A stretch of 19,515 nucleotides of DNA from Halobacteriales archaeon QH_10_70_21 (GTDB lineage Archaea; Halobacteriota; Halobacteria; Halobacteriales; Haloarculaceae). The stretch covers positions 1 through 19,515 of the forward strand of contig PXQM01000125.1 in assembly GCA_003021325.1 (NCBI GenBank), in the 5' to 3' direction. This document shows positions 1 to 6,997 of this stretch, piece by piece. A program made the position numbers and the translations under genes. The stretch's first letter is position 1. Every line of letters begins with the position of its first letter. The notes under the pieces were generated by a model. That model was not told the origin of the DNA, ran no database searches, and saw only the letters and a program-made list of their open reading frames with translations.

Positions 1-863
1 GACGAGCGTGTTCCCGTTCGGGAGCCGATCGGCGTCGCGCGGCCAGTTGAACCCGTCGACGCTCCAGGTCCGGACCCACGTTCCCGACGGGCCGGTCGAC
101 ACGCGACTGCCGTTCGCGTCCGCCTCGCTCCCGTTCCGGAGTTCGTACTCGATGGAGGCCGGCGCCTCGACCGTCTCCGCGGACGGCTGAAGGTAGACCG
201 CCGTCGAGGCGTCGGTCTCGTGGAACCACGCCATCTCCTCTGCGTTCGGGAGCGGTGGTACGTCTGCGTCAGCGAGCGCCGACGCGCGGTCCGGTCCCGG
301 CGCCTCCGTCTCCCAGACGGCGATGGTGAATCCCTCCCCCTGGTAGCGGAACCCGTACTCGCCAACGCCGAGCGGGTCGGTACTCGTATCGTCGTCGGCG
401 ACGAGGTTGTACTGGCCGAGGGCCGCCTCCCCGGGGGCGAGCGTGAGCGTCTCCGGGAGCCACTCCCGGCCGCCGCCGGCGAGCCGCCATCGGCCCTCCG
501 AATCCCGGGTCACCTCGGGTACGGACTCAACGAGTTCGTGGTTCCCGGTCGGGGCGAGATAGAGCGTCCCATCGCCGTCTCGAATCCCCGTGCTCGGCGG
601 GTCCCAGAAGCCGGGAATCCGCCGGAGCCTGAACGTCTCCTCGAAGTCGCCCGGACGGTCTCGAAGTCGACAACCCGCCGCTCCCGGAGCTCCTCGGCCG
701 TGAGCGCCGGGTCGTCTCTGGTGCCCGGGGTTTCGGTCGGCGTCTCCGTCCCGTTCTCGGGCGGGCCAACCGGGGTCACGGTCGGGGTCTCCTCGGAGTC
801 GGCGAAGGTGCAGCCGCCGAGGAGGACGATACCGGTCGTCGCGAGGAACCGACGGCGTTCCAT
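1..863 (-). pseudogene. Secreted lipoprotein gene, frame-broken and cut by the left edge
   Basis: The start at 863 gives MERRRFLATTGIVLLGGC, a twin-arginine-like signal followed by a lipobox with Cys18. A Thr/Pro/Glu-rich linker typical of haloarchaeal cell-surface lipoproteins follows. The frame holds to VVDFETVR (about 651). From position 648 a different frame is open to the window edge and reads DFEETFRLRRIPGFWD, then about 200 plausible residues. One missing base near 649-650, in a run of G, would restore one continuous protein. The middle part (GEAALGQYNLVADDD, MAWFHETDASTAVYLQPS) resembles haloarchaeal lipoproteins of unknown role. The last visible part (WPRDADRLPNGNTLV) resembles arylsulfotransferase-type beta-propeller blades, so a fusion is possible. 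No function can be assigned. The lipoprotein signal is firm; the C-terminal similarity is from memory. Confidence 0.6.
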
Positions 864-945
864 ATTCGGGGGTCCGAAAGGACTGGGAATAAGTCCCGTG
901 TACGGTCAAACGGCCGTTTGAGATATCGCGTTTGCCGCGAGGATG

Positions 946-1030
946 CGGTGAGACTGGGATTTGAACCCAGGAACCCCTCGCGGGGACCGGTTCTCAAGAC
1001 CGGCGCAATAGGCCGCTCTGCCATCTCACC
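946..1030 (-). tRNA. tRNA-Ser, anticodon UGA
   Basis: Reading the minus strand from 1030, the acceptor arms GGTGAGA and TCTCACC pair fully, followed by discriminator G (complement of 946), as expected for serine. The D stem is GCA/TGC. The anticodon stem CCGGT/ACCGG encloses the loop CTTGAGA, giving anticodon TGA at 994-996. A long variable arm with a CCCC/GGGG stem confirms class II. The T arm is CTGGG-TTCAAAT-CCCAG. CCA is not encoded and no intron is seen. The 3' end points toward the lipoprotein gene. The three-base GCA/TGC D stem and the anticodon arm look more like common bacterial tRNA-Ser(UGA) genes than the archaeal ones I remember, which is noted separately. Confidence 0.93.
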
Positions 1031-1070
1031 GTGTAGCGTCGTACTCCCGGCGGCGTCTAAGACCTGTCGA

Positions 1071-1808
1071 TTACCGAACCAGCTCGAGGCCGTCGGCGGT
1101 CGCCTCGACCACGAGACCGCAGTCGGCCACCCACTCCGCCAGCGCGGGCGGGAGCAGCCCCCCGGCCTTCCGGCGGGTCCGGACCGAGACGAGGACATCC
1201 GCGAGGTCTGCCTCGGTCTCGAGGTACGGTTTGGTCTCGAGGAACCCGACGTCGAGGCCGGCGTCGAGACAGCGGCCCGTCAGCGTCTCGAAGGCCGGCG
1301 GCGCGTAGCAGTCCGTGAAGTCGATGGGCTGACCGAACGCCGCGAAGTAGGCCCGGCCGCCCGGCGACGGCGCGAGGACGGCGTCCGTACTGCGGAGCTT
1401 CATCGCGGAGCTGTCTATCTCGGTGCGTGCCAGGAACGCCGCCTCCGGGCGGGTGATGGCGACGGAGGCGACCTCCTCGGTCTCCAGCAGGTGGGTCGCG
1501 GTGTTGCCGGCCCGCCCGGCGAACGTCTCGCCGACCTGGCGCTCGAAGCGTGCCTCCTCGGGGTCGACGACGTCGGCGACGACCTCGCGAACCTCGGCCT
1601 CGGCGTCGCCGTCGTCGCCGAGGTGGTCGTCGGGGCGGTAGTTGACCAGCAGTTCGCCGCCGCTCTTGGCGACGGCGCGGACCGTATCCTTCGTCAGGGC
1701 GGCGTAGAGCGCCGCCGCCTCCTCTGGCGACAGCGGCGTGGTATCGACGAGGTCCTCGAGCACGAGCCCGGGTCGTGGGGGGTCACAGAGCACGGCGACG
1801 GTGGTCAT
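1071..1808 (-). CDS. DUF2064-like (glycosyltransferase-fold) protein
   Basis: This encodes 245 residues beginning MTTVAVLCDPPRPGLVL and continuing TTPLSPEEAAALYAAL. That resembles the start of DUF2064/CofC-like nucleotidyltransferase-fold proteins, whose usual pattern is a nucleotide-binding N-terminus followed by LSPEEAAALY. The basic KTRL motif of the canonical family is absent, so substrate and activity cannot be stated. There is no signal peptide or membrane segment, so it is probably cytoplasmic. Full-length relatives are common in haloarchaea, usually annotated DUF2064 or hypothetical. The frame is clean with acidic composition. It is divergent from the small membrane gene at 1868, and a TATA-like box on its own strand (GTATAAAG at 1845-1838) lies about 33 bases upstream of the ATG. 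The gene is certain; the family is moderate. Confidence 0.75.
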   Translation of the reverse strand: MTTVAVLCDPPRPGLVLEDLVDTTPLSPEEAAALYAALTKDTVRAVAKSGGELLVNYRPDDHLGDDGDAEAEVREVVADVVDPEEARFERQVGETFAGRAGNTATHLLETEEVASVAITRPEAAFLARTEIDSSAMKLRSTDAVLAPSPGGRAYFAAFGQPIDFTDCYAPPAFETLTGRCLDAGLDVGFLETKPYLETEADLADVLVSVRTRRKAGGLLPPALAEWVADCGLVVEATADGLELVR

Positions 1809-1837
1809 ACCGACAGGTGTCGCGGGACGGTCTTGAG

Positions 1838-1845
1838 CTTTATAC
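1838..1845. promoter_or_regulatory. Shared TATA-like box of a divergent gene pair
   Basis: CTTTATAC reads GTATAAAG on the other strand. It sits about 27 bases before the ATG at 1868 (+) and about 33 bases before the ATG at 1808 (-), the usual TATA distance for leaderless haloarchaeal transcripts in both directions. It is a strong AT island in GC-rich surroundings. Confidence 0.5.
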
Positions 1846-1867
1846 TCCCGGCCGCAGAGACGCCGGT

Positions 1868-2086
1868 ATGGAGTGGACGAAACCGCTGTCGGTGGCGCTG
1901 TCGCTCGTCGTCGCCGCCCTCGCAGCCGGCGGCGCCGTCGTACTGGCCCGAAACACGCTCGGTGGCGGCGAGTCCGTCACCGCCGCCGCCGGCGTCCTCG
2001 CGTTCCTCGTCGCCGCGCTGCTGGGGGCCGTCGCCCTCGGCGCGAAGAGCGGCCGCTGGCTCGGCAACCCGGATTCGTACTGGTAG
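1868..2086 (+). CDS. Small two-helix membrane protein
   Basis: This is a 72-residue protein starting MEWTKPLSVALSLVVAALAA. It has two hydrophobic segments (about residues 7-28 and 38-59) joined by a short Gly/Glu loop, and a C-terminal GRWLGNPDSYW. The ATG at 1868 is preferred because it follows the TATA-like box at 1838-1845 by about 27 bases; earlier in-frame starts would lie in the promoter. Small haloarchaeal membrane proteins of this shape are usually annotated hypothetical. Nothing in the sequence indicates a function. It ends 15 bases before the convergent FKBP-type isomerase gene. Confidence 0.75.
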   Translation: MEWTKPLSVALSLVVAALAAGGAVVLARNTLGGGESVTAAAGVLAFLVAALLGAVALGAKSGRWLGNPDSYW

Positions 2087-2101
2087 GAAAGAACGCCGCC
2101 G

Positions 2102-3115
2102 CTACAGTTCGTCGGCGATCTCGTCGGCGTCGATGTCGGCCTCCTCGAGGGCCTCCTCGATGTCGACGTCGCCGCCGCCGGCGCCGCCGCCCATGCCGCC
2201 CATCATGCCGGGCATGCCCATGCCGCTGCCGTCGAGGATCTCCTGGACGAGGATGCGGTCCAGGTCGGTGAGGTCGATTATCTGCTGGGCGATCTGCTGT
2301 TTCTGCATCATCCACTGCTGGTTCATCGCCAGCTGGGGGTCGGACTCGACGTAGAGGGTCCGCTTCTCGACCGTCTCGGTGACGGTCTCGGGCTCGGCGT
2401 CCTCGTCGTCCTCGTCCGGCTCCTCGACGCGCGTCTCCTCGACCTCGTCGGTCTCGATCCACATCTCCAGCTCGAGGTCGAGGAACATGGACAGCAGGCC
2501 CTCGGCCCGTTCGAGGTCGTCCTCGACGACCTCGAGGACCTCGTAGTCGTACTCGATGTCCTCGCCGGCCAGCGGGTGGTTGAAGTCCACGCGGGCGCGG
2601 CCGCCGATGATGGTCTCGAGGACGCCCTGCTGGCCGTCGATCTGGACGCGCGCGCCGGGGTAGCGGTCGTCCTCGTCTATCTTGTCCGCCGAGACGGTCT
2701 CGACCTCCGCCTCGTCGTACTCGCCGAACGCCTCGGCCGCGGGCACGACGACGGTGCCCTCGTCGCCGACCTCGCTGCCACGGATGTCGTTCTCGACCTC
2801 GGGGAAAAGGTGCCCCTCGCCGAGCACGATGACGCGCGGCTCGAAGGTGCCCTGGTCGTCGACGCCCTCCTCCTCGGCCACCTCGGGGTCGGTCGTGTCG
2901 ACGAGCTGACCCCCCTCGACCGTCCGAGCGGTGTAGCCGATGCGGACGAAGTCGCCGTCCTCGAGGCCCGCCGCGTCGTCGTCCGTCTCCGCCTCGGCCG
3001 ACTCCGCCTCGGCCGTCTCGTCCCCGCCCTGCTCCTCGGTCTCGGCGTCGGTCACTTCCTCGGCCGCCTCGTCGGCCGCTTCGGTCTCCTCGACCTCATC
3101 GGATTCGTCACTCAT
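2102..3115 (-). CDS. FKBP/SlyD-type peptidyl-prolyl cis-trans isomerase
   Basis: This is a 337-residue, very acidic protein predicted to catalyse proline isomerisation and act as a cytosolic folding chaperone. Residues 1-52 are an Asp/Glu/Ala-rich extension. The FKBP domain starts around DFVRIGYTARTVEGGQLVDTT (54-74). It contains VIVLGEGHLFPEVE (95-108) and the SlyD-type insert-in-flap region with VPAAEAFGEYDE (124-135), and closes with RVDFNHPLAGEDIEYDYEVL (175-194). A second alpha/beta part with a long acidic linker follows. The tail has a Gly/Met-rich stretch (about 296-315) and then an acidic helix. Archaeal long FKBPs have this general plan. The ATG at 3115 is chosen because a TATA-like box lies about 30 bases upstream and the acidic extension begins there. 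Confidence 0.9.
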   Translation of the reverse strand: MSDESDEVEETEAADEAAEEVTDAETEEQGGDETAEAESAEAETDDDAAGLEDGDFVRIGYTARTVEGGQLVDTTDPEVAEEEGVDDQGTFEPRVIVLGEGHLFPEVENDIRGSEVGDEGTVVVPAAEAFGEYDEAEVETVSADKIDEDDRYPGARVQIDGQQGVLETIIGGRARVDFNHPLAGEDIEYDYEVLEVVEDDLERAEGLLSMFLDLELEMWIETDEVEETRVEEPDEDDEDAEPETVTETVEKRTLYVESDPQLAMNQQWMMQKQQIAQQIIDLTDLDRILVQEILDGSGMGMPGMMGGMGGGAGGGDVDIEEALEEADIDADEIADEL

Positions 3116-3140
3116 GTTCGAACGGACAGTCGTCGCACCC

Positions 3141-3151
3141 TTAACAATCAC
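3141..3151 (-). promoter_or_regulatory. TATA-like box of the FKBP-type isomerase gene
   Basis: On the minus strand this reads ATTGTTAAGGG, with GAAACG just upstream as a possible BRE. It is centred about 30 bases before the ATG at 3115, consistent with a leaderless transcript. Confidence 0.4.
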
Positions 3152-3264
3152 GTTTCCCGGTCGCCGGCATCGCTCCGGAATTCCCGGGCTCCAGGCCGCG
3201 AGAGCCGGTCCGTCGGCGCGGAGCTGTCGGACCGCTTTTGACCCGCCGGTCCGAGCCGACCACC

Positions 3265-3673
3265 ATGTACGAGGTCGAACTGAAGCTGGGCGCCGACCAC
3301 GAGGTGGTCCGCGAGCGGCTGCGGGCGCTCGACGCCGACCCACTGGGGACCGTCGAGCAGGCGGACACCTACTACGAGCATCCCGTCAGGGAGTTCGCGG
3401 AGACCGACGAGGCGTTCCGCGCTCGAGGAGCTGGGCTTCGAGCCGTTCGAGACGGTCGAGAAGCGCCGCGAACGGTTCGAACTCGAGGGGTACACCGTCA
3501 CGCTCGACGCCGTGACCGGCCTGGGCGAGTACGTCGAGGTCGAGACCGAGGCCGAAGCCGTCGAGTCGGCCCGCGAGGGAGCCATCGACCTGCTGTCGGA
3601 GCTCGGCCTCGACCCCGACGACCAGATTCGCACCTCGTATCTCGGGCTCCTTCTCGAATCGGCCGACGGGTAA
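3265..3673 (+). pseudogene. CYTH-domain (CyaB-like) gene with an internal deletion
   Basis: The N-terminus MYEVELKLGADHEVV carries the CYTH signature ExExK (Glu3, Glu5, Lys7), which binds triphosphate and metal in the CyaB/thiamine-triphosphatase superfamily. The frame reads well to ETDEAFR (3420), then becomes nonsense. From 3419 a second frame reads ALEELGFEPFETVEKRRERF, then YTVTLDAVTGLGEYVEVETE, and ends DQIRTSYLGLLLESADG at the stop 3671-3673. Together the halves give about 136 residues; class IV adenylate cyclase/CYTH relatives have about 180 or more. The missing part is the central strand region with the R-x-R and YKGP-type motifs. The visible halves are each well conserved, so the gene is recent damage or an assembly loss. 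A TATA-like CTTTTGAC lies about 27 bases upstream. Confidence 0.8.
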
Positions 3674-3713
3674 TGCCCAGTAGTAATCAGATCCGGGCTC
3701 TTGGTTTCCGTAA

Positions 3714-3722
3714 GTTATAGAA
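3714..3722 (+). promoter_or_regulatory. TATA-like box of the MAT gene
   Basis: GTTATAGAA lies 25-33 bases before the ATG at 3747, in a locally AT-rich stretch (GTTTCCGTAAGTTATAG). A GAGAGGTA at 3729-3736 could act as a weak ribosome binding site if a short leader exists. Confidence 0.5.
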
Positions 3723-3746
3723 CCTGGCGAGAGGTACGGACGGGTA

Positions 3747-4884
3747 ATGAGCGAGCGCAACATCCGCGTCGAGCCGGTCGTCGGCCGAGCGGTCGAGGAC
3801 CAGGAAGTGGAGATCGTCGAACGGAAGGGGCTGGGGCATCCGGACTCCATCTGCGACGGCATCGCCGAGCACGTCTCCCAGGCGCTGGCCCGCGAGTACA
3901 TCGACCGGGTCGGCAAGGTCCTCCACTACAACACCGACGAGACCCAGCTCGTCGCCGGTCGGTCGGCGCCGGCGTTCGGCGGCGGCGAGGTTTTCGAGCC
4001 GATTTACGTCCTCATAACCGGGCGCGCGACCAAGGAGTACGGCGGAACGAAGCTTCGGCACCGACGTCGTCGTCGACGTGAAGCTCGGCGAGGGGTCGGG
4101 CGACCTCCAGGAGGTCTTCGGCGAGGACGGCGTCCAGGTCCCGATGGCCAACGACACCTCCTTCGGGGTCGGCCACGCGCCGCTGACCGAGACCGAGACG
4201 ATAGTCCTCGAGGCCGAACGCCAGCTGAACGGCCACTACAGCGACGAGAACCCGGCCGTCGGCCAGGACATCAAGGTCATGGGCAAGCGGGAGGGCGACC
4301 GTATCGACGTCACCATCGCCGCCGCCATGGTCGACCGCCACGTCGCCAGTATCGACGAGTACAACGACGCGGTCGGCGGCGTCCGCGAGTTCGTCCTGGA
4401 GCTGGCCGGCCGCTTCACCGACCGACGGGTCGACGTTCAGGTCAACACGGCCGACGACTACGAGTCGGGGTCGATCTACCTGACGACGACGGGCACGAGC
4501 GCGGAGCAGGGCGACGACGGCTCCGTCGGCCGCGGCAACCGCGCCAACGGCCTCATCACCCCCAACCGCTCGATGTCGATGGAGGCGACATCCGGGAAGA
4601 ACCCGGTCAACCACATCGGCAAGATTTACAACCTGCTGTCGACCGACATCGCCGAATCGGTCGTCGACGAGGTCGACGGCATCCGCGAGATCCGGATCCG
4701 GCTGCTCTCGCAGATCGGCCAGCCCATCGACCAGCCGCACGTCGCAGACGCTAGCCTCGTCACCGGGCCCGGCGTCGATGTCGCCGACATCGAGGGCGCC
4801 GTCAGCGACATCGTCGACCGGGAGCTCGCCGACGTGACCTCTATCACCCAGCGGGTCATCGACGGCGAACTCTCGACGTTCTAG
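3747..4884 (+). pseudogene. mat: Methionine adenosyltransferase (archaeal type), internal deletion and frame change
   Basis: The product would make S-adenosylmethionine from methionine and ATP in the cytoplasm. The first 102 codons carry archaeal AdoMet synthetase motifs: [20 protein letters not shown] (25-44), [13 protein letters not shown] (59-71), [20 protein letters not shown] (75-94). After KEYGGTK (about 4052) the frame fails. From 4054 another frame reads [38 protein letters not shown] and [14 protein letters not shown] to the stop at 4882-4884. Both halves are well conserved. The parts total about 378 residues against about 400 for the family. Roughly two dozen residues, normally an alpha-helical stretch beginning near IPxDSIAL, are missing at the junction. 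As sequenced it cannot give a full enzyme, which is surprising for an essential gene. An assembly deletion is the simplest explanation. Confidence 0.9.
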
Positions 4885-5369
4885 GTCTCGGCCGACCCGT
4901 TCCACTTGCGCAGCACGTAGCTTGTGTTCTCGCTGCCACCCCGCCAGATGAGCCGGACGGTGGCCTCCGACGACGCCTCAACGTGGGCGGCGTCGTTCGT
5001 CGTCACGTCGCTCTCCGCACCTGCCGCCGAACACCCGTGGAACTTCCTGTCGGGATGGTCCCCGCCGATTATCGTCAGGTTCCCGGCGCGTATCGACACC
5101 CCGGAGTTGTGCTGTATCTCGAGTTCGCCGTTCGAGGCGTCGAACCCGCCGCCGTCACAGCCGTTCGCGTTGAACGTCGCGCCGGTGACGGTCTCGTTGT
5201 ACTGGAAGGTGGACTGCGCCTGCGGCGCTGGCGAGACGTTGACGTCGTTTTGACCGGAGACGAAGATACCGGCGATGCCCGCGATGACCACCGCGACCGA
5301 GACCATCAGTACGACAGCGATGACGGGAGCGACGGCGTCGTCGTCGGCGTGCAGGTCGTCGAAGTGCAT
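4881..5369 (-). CDS. Archaeal type IV pilin-like protein
   Basis: This is a 162-residue protein starting MHFDDLHADDDAVAPVIAVV. A short charged leader is followed by the DDDAVAPVIAV motif and a single hydrophobic helix (about residues 13-37). That is the class III signal/pilin N-terminal domain (PF07790 type, formerly DUF1628) processed by an archaeal prepilin peptidase. The mature domain (about 40-162) is Asn/Ser/Gly-rich and beta-like, with two Cys (in NANGCDGGG and FHGCSAAG) that could pair outside the cell. It is expected to assemble in, or be anchored at, the cell surface. No pilus ATPase or membrane platform gene is nearby, so it is an orphan pilin. Its stop overlaps the MAT stop on the four bases CTAG (4881-4884). 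Confidence 0.85.
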   Translation of the reverse strand: MHFDDLHADDDAVAPVIAVVLMVSVAVVIAGIAGIFVSGQNDVNVSPAPQAQSTFQYNETVTGATFNANGCDGGGFDASNGELEIQHNSGVSIRAGNLTIIGGDHPDRKFHGCSAAGAESDVTTNDAAHVEASSEATVRLIWRGGSENTSYVLRKWNGSAET

Positions 5370-5586
5370 TGCGTTTCGGGTCCCCGGCGCGTCCGGCCCC
5401 GCTCTGGAGCCGTGATGTCCCGGCCCCGCCGGGGCGGGCCCACCGGACCGTCAGGTTGTTCACCCGTCAGGAGCGGGCGGTTATCAAACGACGGTCCAGA
5501 TTACGACGTGAGTTGCGGGTCGGATGGACGCCGACTCCGACCGGGTGACCCGAAACCGCTATCTTCCGGGCCGCGTATCACCGACC

Positions 5587-5929
5587 ATGACGCGGGTGTG
5601 TCTGGTCGGCGACGACGACGTCGAGCTGCGGTACGAGCTCGTCAGCCGGGAGACGGCCCGGGAGGCGCTTGCGACCTACGACCTCCGCGAACCCTACCTG
5701 AACACGGTCGCTCTCGAGACGGTCTCGCTCGGCAGCGCCGTCGCGCTCCTGAACGACCTGAACTGGTATCTCGTTCGGTTCGCCTCCGAGGCGCTCGTCC
5801 TCGAGCCGTCCGTCAGCGACGAGGAGTGGCTCTCCCGGGCCCTGGCGGAGACCGTCAGGGAGAACCGGCTCGACCCGGGGGAGACCGGCCGGTTCCTCAA
5901 GGGTGACCGAGTCGGAGTTCGGCGCCTGA
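5587..5929 (+). pseudogene. DUF5804-like haloarchaeal protein, internal deletion
   Basis: The first 105 codons read MTRVCLVGDDDVELRYELVS, ETAREALATYDLREPYLNTV, LGSAVALLNDLNWYLVRF and finally LDPGETGRFLK. I recognise this as the conserved haloarchaeal family annotated DUF5804, function unknown. At 5901 the frame departs from the family. Shifted by one, 5903-5929 reads VTESEFGA and stop, which matches the family's usual C-terminus. The segment between FLK and VTESEF, some 40 residues in relatives, is missing. In the unshifted frame translation would run to 6000 and end in an Arg-rich tail that looks like noise. A TATA-like GCTATCTT (5558-5565) lies about 25 bases before the ATG. The family name is from memory; the two-frame structure is seen directly. 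Confidence 0.65.
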
Positions 5930-5967
5930 CCGGCGCCGCCCGAGACCGCCCCGCGCGGAGAGCAACC

Positions 5968-5975
5968 GTTTTGCC
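5968..5975 (+). promoter_or_regulatory. TATA-like box of the THI5-like gene
   Basis: GTTTTGCC lies about 28 bases before the ATG at 6000 and fits a leaderless start there. A TGA at 5985-5987 in the same frame rules out any longer N-terminus. Confidence 0.4.
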
Positions 5976-5999
5976 ACTCCCGGGTGATATCGACCGGTG

Positions 6000-6950
6000 A
6001 TGAGGGGATTCGAACTCGCGCTCGACTGGACGCCGAACACCAACCACCTGGGGGTCTACGTCGCCCGGGCCGAAGGCTACTACGAGGACGCCGGGCTCGA
6101 CGTGACGGTTCGCTCGCCCGCGGACGACGGCTACGAGACGACGCCGGCAAAGCGGGTCGCGACCGGCGAGTCGACGGTCGCCATCGCACCCTCGGAGAGC
6201 GCCATCAGCTACAACACCCACCCGGAGTACCCGTCGTTGCGGTCGGTGGCGGCCGTCTGCCAGCGAGACACCAGCGCCATCGTCGCGCTCGGGGATTCCG
6301 ACGTCGACCGCCCGGCGGACCTCGACGGCCGGACCTACGCTTCCTACGACGCACGGTTCGAGGACGACATCGTCCGGCAGCTGGTGCGCAACGACGGCGG
6401 CGAGGGCGACATCGACATCGTCACGCCGCCGAAGCTGGGTATCCCGAACACCCTGCTCGACGGTGACGCCGACGCGACCTGGGTGTTCATGCCCTGGGAG
6501 GGGCTGCTCGCCGAGCGGGACGGCGTCTCGCTGACGCCGTTCTACCTCGACGAGTACGACGTCCCGTACGGCTACACGCCGACGATGCTGGCGCGGCCGG
6601 AGACGCTCGAGGACGACGCCGCTGACCTGGCCGCGTTCCTCGAGGCGACCGCCCGTGGCTACGAGGACGCCGCAGCCGACCCCGAGGCAGCCGCCGCAGC
6701 CCTCCAGGAGTCGGCCGAGGGTCCGAACCTCGACGACCGCGAGTTCCTCGAGGAGAGCGCTCGGCGGCTCGCGGACACCTTCCTCACCGATGACGGCCGC
6801 TGGGGCGTCATGGAGCACGAGCGGTGGGCGGCGTTCGTCGACTGGCTCGCCGGCGAGGAGATACTCACGTCGCTCGAGGGGGACCACATCCCCGCTGCGG
6901 AGCTCGATGTCGGCGCACTGTACACGAACGACCCGCTGACGGCGGACTGA
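6000..6950 (+). CDS. NMT1/THI5-like (ThiY-type) substrate-binding-fold protein
   Basis: This is a 316-residue intact protein beginning MRGFELALDWTPNTNHLGVY, the hallmark start of the NMT1/THI5-like domain. The domain is found in pyrimidine-precursor binding proteins (ThiY) and in THI5-type HMP-P synthases. Further family features are VARAEGYYEDAGLDV, ATGESTVAIAPSESAISYN (pocket region) and DATWVFMPWEGLLAERDGV. There is no signal peptide, lipobox or Tat motif, and an in-frame TGA at 5985-5987 excludes a longer start (GTG at 5997 is the only alternative). It is therefore predicted to be cytoplasmic, unlike most transporter-binding proteins. The yeast THI5 CCCFC iron motif is absent. No thiamine ABC permease or ATPase is adjacent. 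A role in thiamine or pyrimidine metabolism is inferred. Confidence 0.85.
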   Translation: MRGFELALDWTPNTNHLGVYVARAEGYYEDAGLDVTVRSPADDGYETTPAKRVATGESTVAIAPSESAISYNTHPEYPSLRSVAAVCQRDTSAIVALGDSDVDRPADLDGRTYASYDARFEDDIVRQLVRNDGGEGDIDIVTPPKLGIPNTLLDGDADATWVFMPWEGLLAERDGVSLTPFYLDEYDVPYGYTPTMLARPETLEDDAADLAAFLEATARGYEDAAADPEAAAAALQESAEGPNLDDREFLEESARRLADTFLTDDGRWGVMEHERWAAFVDWLAGEEILTSLEGDHIPAAELDVGALYTNDPLTAD

Positions 6951-6997
6951 GACGGTCCCCTCGTCGTGGGTCGGCGCCCGGCCCCGGCGGCCGCATG

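Noticed and set aside
864..1070. Integrated element at the tRNA-Ser gene
   Set aside because: No integrase, no duplicated tRNA 3' end and no foreign composition beside it.
918..2354. 478-codon open frame on the plus strand
   Set aside because: It crosses the tRNA and is antisense to the DUF2064-like gene; the composition is not protein-like.
4030..4080. Programmed frameshifting in the MAT gene
   Set aside because: A frameshift alone would not restore the roughly two dozen missing conserved residues, and no slippery heptamer is seen.
5930..5999. TPP riboswitch before the THI5-like gene
   Set aside because: The gap is only 70 bases, has a TATA-like box near the start codon and shows no THI-box sequence.
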